The notes: a model not told the origin generated them from the sequence alone. A stretch of DNA of 64,000 bases from Thauera sp. GDN1 (GCF_029223545.1 NZ_CP097870.1:1488001-1552000), one strand, 5' to 3'; numbered from the stretch's first letter, positions 29,996-41,254 are shown. Program-made: numbers and translations.

Positions 29996-30265
29996 ATGGC
30001 TCTTGATAACGCATCCAAGTCGAAGATCGTCTCCGACTTCCAGCGCGCCCAGGGCGACACCGGTTCCCCGGAAGTCCAGATCGCGCTCCTGACCGCCCGC
30101 ATCAACGGGCTCGCCCCCCACTTCAAGGAGCATGCGAAGGATCACCACTCCCGCCGCGGCCTCCTGAAGATGGTCAGCCAGCGCCGCAAGCTGCTGGACT
30201 ACCTGAAGGGCCGCAACGCCGATAGCTACCGCAATCTGATCGAGCGTCTGGGCCTGCGCAAGTAA
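29996..30265 (+). CDS. rpsO: 30S ribosomal protein S15
   Basis: Primary 16S rRNA-binding protein of the small subunit platform. 89 residues, the standard length, with the highly conserved [19 protein letters not shown] and [22 protein letters not shown] segments. It has its own promoter upstream and an intrinsic terminator downstream, before pnp. In E. coli, S15 represses its own translation; the leader here (about 35 bases) is short, so that mode is not evident. Confidence 0.98.
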   Translation: MALDNASKSKIVSDFQRAQGDTGSPEVQIALLTARINGLAPHFKEHAKDHHSRRGLLKMVSQRRKLLDYLKGRNADSYRNLIERLGLRK

Positions 30266-30312
30266 TTGCCGCCCGTGACGAATCCGACAGCGCCGATCAG
30301 GGCGAAGTAAGC

Positions 30313-30357
30313 CAGCAAAGCCGGTGCGTGCCCCTGCGGCCGCGCCGGCTTTTTGCT
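30313..30357 (+). terminator. Intrinsic terminator between rpsO and pnp
   Basis: AGCAA-AGCCGG ... CCGGCT-TTTTGCT: a stem of GC pairs extended by A/U pairs that absorb part of the U-tract, with a GC-rich 20-base loop. It lies 48 bases after the rpsO stop. About 125 bases remain before pnp; no strong pnp promoter was seen there. Confidence 0.7.
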
Positions 30358-30483
30358 ATTCGTCCCCCGCGTTCGCGCGCTCCGTCGCGACCGTCTTGCC
30401 GCGGCGGCCCGGCCCCCATTCGGTCGGGCCGCCGCAAGCAGTTGTAGTTCGCTGCCTCCACCGAAAGAATAAGGAATACGAAC

Positions 30484-32583
<2,100 letters not shown>

Positions 32584-32621
32584 ACGGCGGCGGGGTGATC
32601 CCGCGGTCTCGACGCTCAACG

Positions 32622-32647
32622 AAAAAGGACGCGCAAGCGTCCTTTTT
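32622..32647 (+). terminator. Intrinsic terminator after pnp
   Basis: AAAAAGGACGC-GCAA-GCGTCCTTTTT: a perfect 11-bp stem with a GCAA tetraloop, U-rich on both strands and so potentially bidirectional. It closes the rimP-to-pnp superoperon. Confidence 0.9.
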
Positions 32648-32688
32648 CATGTTCGCCGGCGGGACCGAAGCCGATCGGTCAGGACAGC

Positions 32689-32711
32689 AAAAAGGGGCGC
32701 CGCGGCGCCCC
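32689..32711 (-). terminator. Intrinsic terminator after dksA
   Basis: On the minus strand GGGGCGCC-GC-GGCGCCCC followed by TTTTT, 26 bases after the dksA stop. Lies back to back with the pnp terminator. Confidence 0.88.
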
Positions 32712-32736
32712 TTCGTCCGTTTGGTGCGAGACCGGA

Positions 32737-33162
32737 TTACTTCGCGACCTGGCGTTCGCGCATTTCCTCGAGCGTCTTGCAGTCGATGCACATCGTCGCG
32801 GTCGGGCGCGCCTCCAGGCGCTTGAGGCCGATCTCGACGCCGCAGCTGTCGCAGTAGCCGTACTCGCCCGCCTCGATGCGGCCGATCGCCTCGTCGATCT
32901 TCTTGATCAGCTTGCGCTCGCGGTCGCGGTTGCGCAGCTCGAGCGCGATGTCGGACTCCTGGCTGGCGCGGTCGTTGGGGTCGGCGAACACCGTGGCCTC
33001 GTCCTGCATGGTGTGCACGGTGCGCTCGATGTCGTCAGCCAGTTCGCCCTTGAGCGAGTTGAGGATCTCGCGGAAGTGGCCCAGCTGCTTCTCGCTCATG
33101 TATTCCTCGCCGGCTGCGGGTACGTAGGGCGGGAATTGCTTGTGCAGGGTTTCGTCGGCCAT
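32737..33162 (-). CDS. dksA: RNA polymerase-binding transcription factor DksA
   Basis: ppGpp partner that binds the RNAP secondary channel and adjusts rRNA and amino-acid promoters. 141 residues: a coiled coil with the acidic tip ADPNDRASQE (both Asp present), and a zinc finger C-x2-C-x17-C-x2-C (CDSC ... CIDC). The start MADETLHKQFPPYVPAAGEEYMSE is close to that of betaproteobacterial DksA. Single gene with its own promoter and terminator. Confidence 0.96.
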   Translation of the reverse strand: MADETLHKQFPPYVPAAGEEYMSEKQLGHFREILNSLKGELADDIERTVHTMQDEATVFADPNDRASQESDIALELRNRDRERKLIKKIDEAIGRIEAGEYGYCDSCGVEIGLKRLEARPTATMCIDCKTLEEMRERQVAK

Positions 33163-33203
33163 GGATCAGCTTCCGTTTGTTGGTGTTGATGAAGGGAGCC
33201 GAC

Positions 33204-33232
33204 TTAATAGCAGAATCGGCCTGAGGCGGCAA
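33204..33232 (-). promoter_or_regulatory. Promoter for dksA
   Basis: On the minus strand TTGCCG (33232-33227), 17 bases, TATTAA (33209-33204), about 42 bases before the dksA ATG. Good spacing; lies in the 166-base divergent gap with the NYN gene. Confidence 0.55.
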
Positions 33233-33328
33233 GCCGAGGCGCCCGGAGGTGCTCGTCCTGTGCGCGGTCTTCTGGTGTAGTTGATGGGCAGGGCTTACCA
33301 TCGCCACTGGTCCGAAACGGAGAATTCC

Positions 33329-34948
33329 ATGGCTTCTTCTTCCGACAGCGTCAGCATGGCGTTGTTCTGCGATTTCGAGAACGTCGCCCTCGGCGTGCGG
33401 GACGCCAAGTACGAGAAGTTCGACATCAAGCGCGTGCTCGAGCGCCTGCTGCTCAAGGGCAGCATCGTGGTCAAGAAGGCCTATTGCGACTGGGAGCGCT
33501 ACAAGAGCTTCAAGGCCGCGATGCACGAGGCCAACTTCGAGCTGATCGAGATTCCGCACGTCCGCCAGTCCGGCAAGAATTCTGCGGACATCCGCCTCGT
33601 CGTCGATGCGCTCGATCTCTGCTACACGAAATCGCATGTCGACACCTTCGTCATCATCAGCGGCGACTCGGACTTCTCACCGCTGGTCTCCAAGCTGCGC
33701 GAGAACGCCAAGCAGGTCATCGGCGTCGGGGTCAAGCAATCGACGTCCGACCTGTTGATCGCCAATTGCGACGAGTTCATCTTCTACGACGACCTGGTCC
33801 GCGACAGCCAGCGCGCCGCCGCCAAGCGTGAGGCGCGCGACAATCCGCCGGCGGTCAAGCGCTCCACCGAGGAGGACAAGGCACGGCGCGAAGAGCTCGA
33901 GGCGCGGCGCGGCAAGGCCATCGACATCGCGGTGGAGACCTTCGAGGCGCTGCTCGCAGAGCGCGGTGAGAGCGGCAAGATCTGGTCGTCGATGCTCAAG
34001 GAGGCGATCAAGCGTCGCAAGCCGGATTTCAACGAGAGCTACTTCGGCTTCCGCGCCTTCGGCAACCTGCTGGAGGAGGCGCAGAGCCGCGGCCTGCTCG
34101 AGCTGGGACGGGACGAGAAATCGGGCACCTACGTGACGCGTCCGGCGCCGGGTACGATGGTGAGCGAACCGGTCGTCGTGGTGCGGGAGGTTGCAAGCGT
34201 CGAGCCCGCCGCGGTGAGCGTGCAGGCGAACGAACCCGTCGAGGCCGAGCCGGCGGTGCGCACGGGGCGCGAGGGCGGACGTGGATCGCGTCGTCGCGGT
34301 GCGCGTGCTGCAGAGGCCGGCGTGCCGGCCGAAGAGGCCGCGCACGCAGCAGCGATGCTTGAGCAGGTCGCTGAGGCCGCGGAAGCCGAGGCGTCGGCAC
34401 ACGCAGCCAGTGCAACCGAGAGCGTGACCGTCGAGTCGTCCGCCATGCCGCAGCCCGAACCCGGTGGAGCCGGCGGGCAGGCCGGGAAGCCGTCGAAGTC
34501 CGGACGCAGTCGCGGGCGTCGAGCGGCGGCGAAGGGCGAAGCGGAGCTCACGCCGGTGCACGTTGAGGCGACGCAGGAGCCTTCGGTGCCCGAGAGCACG
34601 CCGCCGACGACCAGCGAGACCGCGCAGGCGGAGCAGGGCGATGCGACCCGCGCCGGGCGGGGAGCCGCGCGCCCGGCCCGCAAGCGGACGCAGCCGGCCG
34701 AGCACGCGGCCGGCACCGCGGTGGAAGCGACGGCGGCGGCGGAGACGCGGGGCGGCGGGGCTGGAAGGGCTGCGAAGCCCGCCAAGCGCGGCCGCGGTGC
34801 CAGCGCCGAGGCGGCTCCTGCCGCTGTGGTGGCAGCGGTCGAGGGCGGTGCGCCCGCGACGGCCGATGCACAACACGGCGAACCCGCCCGCAAGGCCGCG
34901 CCGCGCACCCGTCGCCCGCGCAAGCCCAAGGCCGAGTCCGCCGAGTGA
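33329..34948 (+). CDS. NYN nuclease-LOTUS (OST-HTH) domain protein
   Basis: 539 residues in three parts. Residues about 8-160 form a NYN (PIN-like) nuclease domain with acidic residues in FCDFENVALG (Asp15), SADIRLVVDA, and SGDSDF (Asp113, Asp115). About 190-270 is a LOTUS/OST-HTH RNA-binding domain (KIWSSMLKEAIKRRKPDFNESYFGFRAFGNLLEEAQ, 33976-34083). About 275-539 is a low-complexity Ala/Glu/Arg/Pro tail ending in a basic Arg/Lys stretch. NYN-LOTUS fusions are known in bacteria and predicted to process RNA; the substrate is unknown. ATG 33329 has GGAGA upstream. Confidence 0.88.
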   Translation: MASSSDSVSMALFCDFENVALGVRDAKYEKFDIKRVLERLLLKGSIVVKKAYCDWERYKSFKAAMHEANFELIEIPHVRQSGKNSADIRLVVDALDLCYTKSHVDTFVIISGDSDFSPLVSKLRENAKQVIGVGVKQSTSDLLIANCDEFIFYDDLVRDSQRAAAKREARDNPPAVKRSTEEDKARREELEARRGKAIDIAVETFEALLAERGESGKIWSSMLKEAIKRRKPDFNESYFGFRAFGNLLEEAQSRGLLELGRDEKSGTYVTRPAPGTMVSEPVVVVREVASVEPAAVSVQANEPVEAEPAVRTGREGGRGSRRRGARAAEAGVPAEEAAHAAAMLEQVAEAAEAEASAHAASATESVTVESSAMPQPEPGGAGGQAGKPSKSGRSRGRRAAAKGEAELTPVHVEATQEPSVPESTPPTTSETAQAEQGDATRAGRGAARPARKRTQPAEHAAGTAVEATAAAETRGGGAGRAAKPAKRGRGASAEAAPAAVVAAVEGGAPATADAQHGEPARKAAPRTRRPRKPKAESAE

Positions 34949-34950
34949 GG

Positions 34951-35682
34951 ATGGCCACCGCCTGGCCCTACCCGCGCTGGATCGCCCACCGCGGGGCCGG
35001 GCGACTGGCCCCGGAGAACACGCTCGCCGCCTTCGCCCTCGGGCATGCGCACGGCTACCGCATGTTCGAGTGCGATGTGCGTCTGAGCGCGGACGGACGG
35101 GCCTTCCTGCTCCATGACGACAGCCTGGAGCGCACGACCGACGGTGTCGGCGAGGCGCTGGCGCGGAACTGGGCCGAGCTTGCGCGCCTGGACGCGGGCG
35201 CCTGGCACTCGCCCCGGTACGCGGGCGAACGCCTGCCCACGCTGGACGCGATCCTCGCCTTCTGCATGCATCATCGGTGCGCGCTGAACGTCGAGCTCAA
35301 GCCCGCCCCCGGCGATGCGCAGCGCACCGGCGAGGTCGTGGCGGTGGAGATCGCCCGGCGCTGGGTCGGCACGCCACCGCCCCTGCTGAGCTCCTTCGCC
35401 CCCGAGGCGCTGGCGGCTGCGGCCGAGGCGGCGCCGCAGCTACCGCGCGGGCTGCTGCTGGAACGCTTCGCCGACGGCTGGCTCGAGAGCGCGCAGCGCC
35501 TGGACTGCATCGCCATCGTGGCCGAGCAGCGGGCGTGGAGCGCGGAAACGGCGGCCGCGGCGAGTGCCGCCGGCCTGCACCGGCTCGCATACACGGTCAA
35601 CGACGATGCCGAGGCCGCGCGCCTGCTCGGCCTCGGGCTGGATGGGCTCATCACCGACCGCGTCGATCATTTCCGCCCCTGA
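34951..35682 (+). CDS. ugpQ: Glycerophosphodiester phosphodiesterase UgpQ
   Basis: Hydrolyses glycerophosphodiesters to sn-glycerol 3-phosphate and an alcohol. About 243 residues, cytoplasmic (no signal peptide), matching UgpQ rather than the periplasmic GlpQ. GDPD motifs: IAHRGAGRLAPENTLAAF near residue 11, ECDVRLSADGRAFLLHDDSLERTTDG near 39, and NVELKP near 113. A GTG at 34945 overlapping the upstream stop (GTGA) is an alternative start. No ugp transporter genes lie nearby. Confidence 0.92.
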   Translation: MATAWPYPRWIAHRGAGRLAPENTLAAFALGHAHGYRMFECDVRLSADGRAFLLHDDSLERTTDGVGEALARNWAELARLDAGAWHSPRYAGERLPTLDAILAFCMHHRCALNVELKPAPGDAQRTGEVVAVEIARRWVGTPPPLLSSFAPEALAAAAEAAPQLPRGLLLERFADGWLESAQRLDCIAIVAEQRAWSAETAAAASAAGLHRLAYTVNDDAEAARLLGLGLDGLITDRVDHFRP

Positions 35683-35770
35683 GCGCGCCCGCCCGGCGTG
35701 GCGACCGGAACTCGCCGCGGCGCGCATGCTCTACCGCTAGTCCCTTTTTCCTTTCGTCCGCAGGATCATC

Positions 35771-36982
35771 ATGTCCTCACGTTCGAGCCTCGGCGCCCTC
35801 GCGCTCGCCTGCAGCCTGATCACCTCCCTCGCCATGCCGCGGTCGGCCGAGGCCGCCGCCGCGCAGTGCCTGGTGCCCGGCACCTGGGCCCGGGCCGATG
35901 GCGCGGGCCCGCAGCCGATCGAAGGCGGCACGCTGCTCGCCGCCATGGCGCAGCGCGCGGTGGTGCTGCTCGGCGAGCAGCACGACGACATGGACCATCA
36001 CCGCTGGCAGTTGCAGACGCTGGCGGCGCTGCATGCCCAGCGCCCGCACATGGTGATCGGCTTCGAGATGTTCCCGCGCCGGGTGCAGCCGGTGCTCGAC
36101 CGCTGGGTGGCGGGTGAGCTGACCGAAGCCGAGTTCCTCGCCCAGAGCGAGTGGGGCAAGGTGTGGAGCATGCCGGCCGAACTCTACCTGCCGCTGTTCC
36201 ACTTCGCGCGCCTCAATCGCATCCCGATGCTGGCGCTGAACGTCGATGCGAAGCTGACGCGGGCGATCGCCGACCAGGGCTGGGCGGGCGTGCCGGAGGC
36301 CGAGCGCGAGGGTGTAGGGCAGGCCGCCGCAGCGCTGCCGGCCTACGAGGACTTCCTGTTCGAGATCCACGGCCAGCATGCGGCGGCGCGTGGAAAGCCG
36401 ACCGCCGCGGCCGCGCGCAGCGAGGCAGGCTTCCGCAACTTCGTCGATTCGCAGCTCGCCTGGGATCGCGCGATGGCCGAAGCCCTGCTCGCGGGCCGCC
36501 AGCGCCATGCCGGCGCCGACGGGCAGCTGCCGCTCGCGGTCGCCATCATGGGCAACGGCCACGTGCGCTTCGGCCACGGGGTCGCGCATCAGTTGCGCGC
36601 GCTGGGCGAGGAGGGCATCGGCCAGCTGATGCCGGTGGGCGCCGATACCGGATGTGCGGAACTCGGCGCCGGCCTCGCCGATGCGGTGTTCGCGGTTCCG
36701 GTCGCGCGCATGAGTGCGCCGCCCCCGCCGCGACTGGGCGTTGCGCTCGAGGAGCATGCGAACGGCGTGCGCATCGCCGAGATCACCCGCGGCAGCCTGG
36801 CCGAGCGCAGCGGGCTGAAGACCGACGACATCGTCACCGAGGCGGCCGGCGCGCCGGTCAAGCGCCCGCTGCACCTCGTCGCCGCGGTCCGCGGCCAGCC
36901 GGCCGGGACCTGGCTACCGCTCAAGATCCGGCGCGGCGACCAGGCGCTGGAGGTGGTGGTGCGCTTCCCGCCCGAGCGCTGA
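35771..36982 (+). CDS. ChaN-family haem-binding-like protein with PDZ domain
   Basis: 403-residue secreted protein. N-terminal signal peptide (1-28, ending AEAAA). Residues about 45-290 form a ChaN-like (DUF399) domain with LLGEQHDDMDHHRWQLQ near residue 66, GFEMFPRRVQPVLDRW near 97, and IMGNGHVRFGHGVAHQL near 260. Residues about 315-400 form a PDZ domain (GVRIAEITRGSLAERSGLKTDDIV). ChaN proteins bind haem in some bacteria; the PDZ fusion could recruit it to a partner. The next gene, a peptidase, starts 1 base after its stop. Confidence 0.85.
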   Translation: MSSRSSLGALALACSLITSLAMPRSAEAAAAQCLVPGTWARADGAGPQPIEGGTLLAAMAQRAVVLLGEQHDDMDHHRWQLQTLAALHAQRPHMVIGFEMFPRRVQPVLDRWVAGELTEAEFLAQSEWGKVWSMPAELYLPLFHFARLNRIPMLALNVDAKLTRAIADQGWAGVPEAEREGVGQAAAALPAYEDFLFEIHGQHAAARGKPTAAAARSEAGFRNFVDSQLAWDRAMAEALLAGRQRHAGADGQLPLAVAIMGNGHVRFGHGVAHQLRALGEEGIGQLMPVGADTGCAELGAGLADAVFAVPVARMSAPPPPRLGVALEEHANGVRIAEITRGSLAERSGLKTDDIVTEAAGAPVKRPLHLVAAVRGQPAGTWLPLKIRRGDQALEVVVRFPPER

Positions 36983-36983
36983 G

Positions 36984-39191
36984 ATGCGGCGTCCGGGATC
37001 CTCGGCCATGTGGCCGGAGGGGAAGGGGCCGACAGGCCCCGGAAGGCGCGGCGCGCGCTCCGGGTTCGCCGTCCTGCTGCACGCCCTCGCCGCCATGTTG
37101 GTGTTCGCGGGCACTGCCGCGGCGGCGTCCGATCCCGAGCTCGAGCTCGACGTCGTCCTCGATCCGGCCTCGCGCAGGCTGGAGGTCGAGGCGGTGCTGC
37201 GGCCGGCCGAGCGCGACTTCGGCTTCGTGCTCCACGAGTCGCTGCAGCCGCAGGAGGCGGCGGTCGATGGGCGCCCGGTGCGGCTGCGGCCGGCGGGGCA
37301 GCGCGAGGCCTGGCGCGCATGGCGGGTCGAGGTGCCGGAAGGGGCAAGGCTGAAGCTGCGCTACGCCGGCACGCTGCCTGCGCTCGAGCGCGAGCGCGAC
37401 CACCGCGGCGTGCTCCAGGGCATGCCGCCGATGGCCTCGACGGCGGGAAGCTACCTGCCGGCCGGCGCGGGCTGGTATCCGCGCCCGGCCGCGCTGTTCT
37501 CCTATCGCCTGCAGCTGAGCGTGAAGGGCGGCCAGACCGCGCTGGCGGCCGGGCGGCTGGAGGAAGAGCGCCTGCCCGCGACGCCGGCCGATCCCTACCG
37601 CGCGCGCTTCGTCTTCGACCGCCCCACCGACGGCATCGACCTGATGGCCGGGCCGTGGCGCGTGCGCGAACGCATGGCGGTGCAGGCCGACGGCCGCCCG
37701 CTGCGGCTGCGCACCTACTTCCCCGCCGCGCTCGACGAGGCGGAAGGGCTGGCCGATGCCTACCTGGCCGACAGCCAGCGCTACATCGAACGCTACGCCA
37801 CGCAGATCGGCGCCTACCCCTTCACCGAGTTCTCGGTCGTCGCCAGCCCGCTGCCGACCGGTTTCGGCATGCCGACGCTGACCTACATCGGCGAGGAGGT
37901 GCTGCGCCTGCCCTTCATCCGCGCCACCTCGCTCGGTCACGAGATCCTGCACAACTGGTGGGGCAACGGGGTGATGGTCGATTACGCCCGCGGCAACTGG
38001 TCGGAAGGTCTCACCACCTTCATGGCCGACTATGCCTACAAGGAGGCCGAGTCCGCCGCCGCCGCGCACGAGATGCGCCTCGGCTGGCTGCGCGACTTCG
38101 CCGCGCTGCCGGCGGGCAGCCATCAGGCGCTGGCCGATTTCCGCTCGCGCACCCACGGCGCCGCGGCCGCGGTGCGTTACGGCAAGGCGGCGATGGTGTT
38201 CGTGATGCTGCGCGACCTGATCGGCGAGGAGGCCTTCGCGCGCGGCATCCGTGCGTTCTGGGCGCGCGAGCGTTTCCGCGTCGCCGGCTGGGCGGAGCTG
38301 CAGCGCGCCTTCGAGGAGGCGTCGGGGCGTTCGCTAGAGGGCTTCTTCCAGCAGTGGCTCACGCTGGCGGGCGGTCCGGCGCTGAGACTGGAGCGGGCGG
38401 CGATGCTGCCGGCGCCCGAAATGCCGCGCACCGGGCGCGGCGCGGAGGGTGCGCAAGGTGCGGGCGCAGCCGCGGAGCATCGCCTGCGCCTGGTGTTCGC
38501 CCAGCCCGTGCCGGCGCATGCCGTCCGTGTGCCCGTACTGCTGACTGCCGCCGGCAGACATGAGACGCGCTGGGTGGACATCGACGGCGCGCGCGCCGTG
38601 GTCGATCTGACGCTCGACTTCGTCCCCGAGGAGGCGTGGCTCGATCCGGAGCTGCGTGTCTGGCGCCTGCCCGATGCGTCCCAGCTGCCACCGATCCTGC
38701 GCCAGTGGATCGTCGCGACCGCGCCGCGACTGATGATCGCCGACGCGCTGGTGGAGGGCGGCGGGGCAGGGGGTGCGGCGGAGGCCACCGAGATCGCGGA
38801 GGCGGCGCAGGCGCTCGCCGCCCGACTGTTCGAGCGTGCGCCCAGGCAGGCGGGATTCGAGGCCCTGCGTGGCGAAGGCGGGCCGGTCCTGCTTGCCGGC
38901 AGCGAGGGCGCGGTGGCTGCGGTGCTGGAGCGTGCCGGCCTGCCATCCTCTCCCGTGGGCCTGCCCGCGGGCGGCACGGCGCGGGTATGGACAGCCCCGA
39001 ACAAGAGCGGGCCGGTGCTGGCGGTGGTTTCCGTGAACGACGCCGCGGCGCTGCGCGCCGTGCAGCGCCCGTTGCCGCATTACGGCAGCCAGAGCTGGCT
39101 GGTGTTCGATGGCGCCCGCGTGCGGGCGCGTGGGGTCTGGGACGCACCCGGGCGCGCGGTCGTGGTGGAGCGTCCGGCTGCGCCCGGTTGA
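36984..39191 (+). CDS. M1-type zinc aminopeptidase family protein, secreted
   Basis: 735 residues with a signal/anchor segment at about residues 27-48. Gluzincin motif HEILHNWWGN at 319-328, with the third zinc ligand in NWSEGLTTF at Glu341. The HExxH-to-Glu spacing is 17 residues, one fewer than in classical PepN. The central body resembles M1 peptidases; the C-terminal 230 residues are divergent and have no family I recognise. Lies 1 base after the ChaN-PDZ gene, so both are envelope proteins made together. Possible role in periplasmic protein or peptide turnover. Confidence 0.83.
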   Translation: MRRPGSSAMWPEGKGPTGPGRRGARSGFAVLLHALAAMLVFAGTAAAASDPELELDVVLDPASRRLEVEAVLRPAERDFGFVLHESLQPQEAAVDGRPVRLRPAGQREAWRAWRVEVPEGARLKLRYAGTLPALERERDHRGVLQGMPPMASTAGSYLPAGAGWYPRPAALFSYRLQLSVKGGQTALAAGRLEEERLPATPADPYRARFVFDRPTDGIDLMAGPWRVRERMAVQADGRPLRLRTYFPAALDEAEGLADAYLADSQRYIERYATQIGAYPFTEFSVVASPLPTGFGMPTLTYIGEEVLRLPFIRATSLGHEILHNWWGNGVMVDYARGNWSEGLTTFMADYAYKEAESAAAAHEMRLGWLRDFAALPAGSHQALADFRSRTHGAAAAVRYGKAAMVFVMLRDLIGEEAFARGIRAFWARERFRVAGWAELQRAFEEASGRSLEGFFQQWLTLAGGPALRLERAAMLPAPEMPRTGRGAEGAQGAGAAAEHRLRLVFAQPVPAHAVRVPVLLTAAGRHETRWVDIDGARAVVDLTLDFVPEEAWLDPELRVWRLPDASQLPPILRQWIVATAPRLMIADALVEGGGAGGAAEATEIAEAAQALAARLFERAPRQAGFEALRGEGGPVLLAGSEGAVAAVLERAGLPSSPVGLPAGGTARVWTAPNKSGPVLAVVSVNDAAALRAVQRPLPHYGSQSWLVFDGARVRARGVWDAPGRAVVVERPAAPG

Positions 39192-39246
39192 TCGCAGCGC
39201 GGTGCTAGACTGGCGCGCCCGATCACCATCGAACACCGGAACGCCC

Positions 39247-40449
39247 ATGTCTCCACGTCCCTTCGTGCTCGCTGCCGCCGTCGCGGTCTCGTCCCTGTCC
39301 CTTCCCGCCACGGCCGACGAGGCCGCGTTCGCGGCCTGCCTCGCCGGGCTGCGTGGCGAGGCCGCCGCCCAGGGGGTGCGTGCCGAGACCTTCGATACCT
39401 ACACCGCGCAGCTCGCGCCCGACATGGCGGTGATCGGCTTCCTCGACGCCCAGCCCGAGTTCGTCACCCCGATCTGGGACTACCTCGCCGCGCTGGTGGA
39501 CGAGGAGCGTGTGAGCGACGGGCGCGCGATGCTGGCGCAGTGGAAGGACGTGCTCGCCGAGGTGGAGCGCCGCTATGGCGTCGACGCGGAGACGGTAGTG
39601 GCGGTGTGGGGCGTGGAGAGCAACTACGGGCGCAACTTCGGCAGCCGTCCGCTGCTGAGCTCGCTGTCCACGCTGTCCTGCTTCGGCCGCCGCCAGAGCT
39701 TCTTCCGCGGCGAGTTCTTCACCACGCTGAAGATCGTCCAGGAGGGCCACGTCGCCCCCGAGCGCCTGACCGGTTCGTGGGCGGGCGCCTTCGGCCACAC
39801 CCAGTTCATGCCATCGACCTTCATGCGCCTGGCGGTGGATTTCGACGGCGACGGCCGGCGCGACCTGGTCGACAGCGTGCCGGACGCGCTCGCCTCGACC
39901 GCCAACTTCCTCAAGCGCGCCGGCTGGAACAGTGATCTGCCCTGGGGGTTCGAGGTTCGCCTGGCGGCGGGGGCGGCGCCTGCGGACGCCGGTCGGCGCA
40001 ACAAGCGCCCGGTGTCGGAGTGGGCTGCGCGCGGCGTCGAGCGCGTCGATGGACGGGCGTTGCCGGCGGCGGCGACGCCGGCCGGCCTGCTGCTGCCCGC
40101 GGGCAAGGACGGTCCGGCTTTCCTGGTCACCCGCAATTTCGATGCGCTGTACTCGTACAACGCCGCCGAGAGCTACGGTCTGGCGATCGCCCATCTTTCC
40201 GATCGCCTGCGCGGTGGCGCGCCCTTCGCCGCCCCGTGGCCCACCGATGATCCCGGCCTGTCGCGTGCCGAGCGGCGCGAGCTGCAGCAACTGCTGATCG
40301 CGCGCGGACACGACATCGGCGAGGCCGACGGCATGATCGGCGCGCGCACCCGCGACGCGCTCAAGCTCGAGCAGGCGAAGCTGGGGCTGGAGGCCGACGG
40401 CCGCGCCGGCCAGCGCGCGCTGCAGGCCCTGCGCGCGGCCGCGCGCTGA
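39247..40449 (+). CDS. Lytic murein transglycosylase (MltB family)
   Basis: 400-residue periplasmic enzyme that cleaves glycan strands to 1,6-anhydro-MurNAc. Signal peptide 1-23 (no lipobox, so soluble rather than lipoprotein). Catalytic Glu124 in VWGVESNYGRNFG, then GSWAGAFGHTQFMPSTF and DFDGDGRRDLVDSVPDALASTANFL, typical of SltB/MltB. The last 65 residues form a peptidoglycan-binding domain (LQQLLIARGHDIGEADGMIGARTRDAL). Start ATG 39247 is followed directly by a good signal peptide. Confidence 0.93.
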   Translation: MSPRPFVLAAAVAVSSLSLPATADEAAFAACLAGLRGEAAAQGVRAETFDTYTAQLAPDMAVIGFLDAQPEFVTPIWDYLAALVDEERVSDGRAMLAQWKDVLAEVERRYGVDAETVVAVWGVESNYGRNFGSRPLLSSLSTLSCFGRRQSFFRGEFFTTLKIVQEGHVAPERLTGSWAGAFGHTQFMPSTFMRLAVDFDGDGRRDLVDSVPDALASTANFLKRAGWNSDLPWGFEVRLAAGAAPADAGRRNKRPVSEWAARGVERVDGRALPAAATPAGLLLPAGKDGPAFLVTRNFDALYSYNAAESYGLAIAHLSDRLRGGAPFAAPWPTDDPGLSRAERRELQQLLIARGHDIGEADGMIGARTRDALKLEQAKLGLEADGRAGQRALQALRAAAR

Positions 40450-40483
40450 AGCGGCCCAGGGGCGCAGGCCGCGCGCGCCCGGG

Positions 40484-41254
40484 TCAGGCCGGTTCGCGTC
40501 GGCGCTGGGCGCGTTCGATGCGCCTGGCCTCGTCGCGGCTGTCGTTGAGCACCTCCTGCACGTAATCGAGGTGCTCGGAGGCGTGCCGGCGGGCGTCGTC
40601 GGCGCGTCCGCCGACGATCGCGTCGTAGAGCGCCTGGTGCTGCGCCAGCAACTTGTCGCGCACGCTGCTGCCGAGCGGAAGCATGCCGCCGATGTTGGTC
40701 ACCACGTTGTGTTCGAGCAGCTCGAACAGGCTGCGGATGGTGTGCAGCAGCACCGCGTTGTGGCTGGCCTCGGCGATCGCGAGGTGGAACATGGCGTCGA
40801 CGCGGCCTTCTTCGGCGCGGCTGATCCGGCCCTGCTGCAGATAGCAGTCCTGCACGCGCTCGAAGGCCGCCTTCAGGCGCGCGCGGTCGGGTTCGGTGGC
40901 GCGCAGCGCGGCGTAATAGGCGCAGGCGCCTTCCAGCGTGTGGCGGAACTCGATCAGGTCGCGCTGGGCCTCGGGACGATGCTCGAGCAGGTCCAGCATC
41001 GGGTCGCGGAACGAGGCGCCGAGGGCGGCGTTGACGAAGGTGCCGCCGCCATGGCGGCTGACCAGCAGGCCGCGCGCGACCAGCTTCTGGATCGCCTCGC
41101 GCACCGACGGCCGCGACACGCCGAACTCGTCGGCCAGGGCGCGCTCGGCCGGCAGGCGCTCGCCCGGTTGCAGGCTGCCCTCGAGGATCAGCGTCTCGAT
41201 GCGCTCGACGATGCTGTCGGACAGGCGGCGCGGCTGCAGCGGCGTGGGTTTCAT
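40484..41254 (-). CDS. lldR: FadR/GntR-family regulator of lactate genes (LldR-like)
   Basis: 256-residue transcription factor: winged HTH (about 10-75, ERLPAERALADEFGVSRPSVREAIQKLVARGLL) and an FCD ligand domain (about 95-235) with metal-binding residues in EFRHTLEGACAYYAA, DAMFHLAIAEASHN and HQALYDAIVGG. The divergent position next to lctP-lldEFG, plus an inverted repeat in the gap, supports a lactate-responsive repressor. ATG 41254 has AAGGA at a proper distance; ATG 41275 lacks a Shine-Dalgarno. Family sure; ligand inferred. Confidence 0.87.
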   Translation of the reverse strand: MKPTPLQPRRLSDSIVERIETLILEGSLQPGERLPAERALADEFGVSRPSVREAIQKLVARGLLVSRHGGGTFVNAALGASFRDPMLDLLEHRPEAQRDLIEFRHTLEGACAYYAALRATEPDRARLKAAFERVQDCYLQQGRISRAEEGRVDAMFHLAIAEASHNAVLLHTIRSLFELLEHNVVTNIGGMLPLGSSVRDKLLAQHQALYDAIVGGRADDARRHASEHLDYVQEVLNDSRDEARRIERAQRRREPA

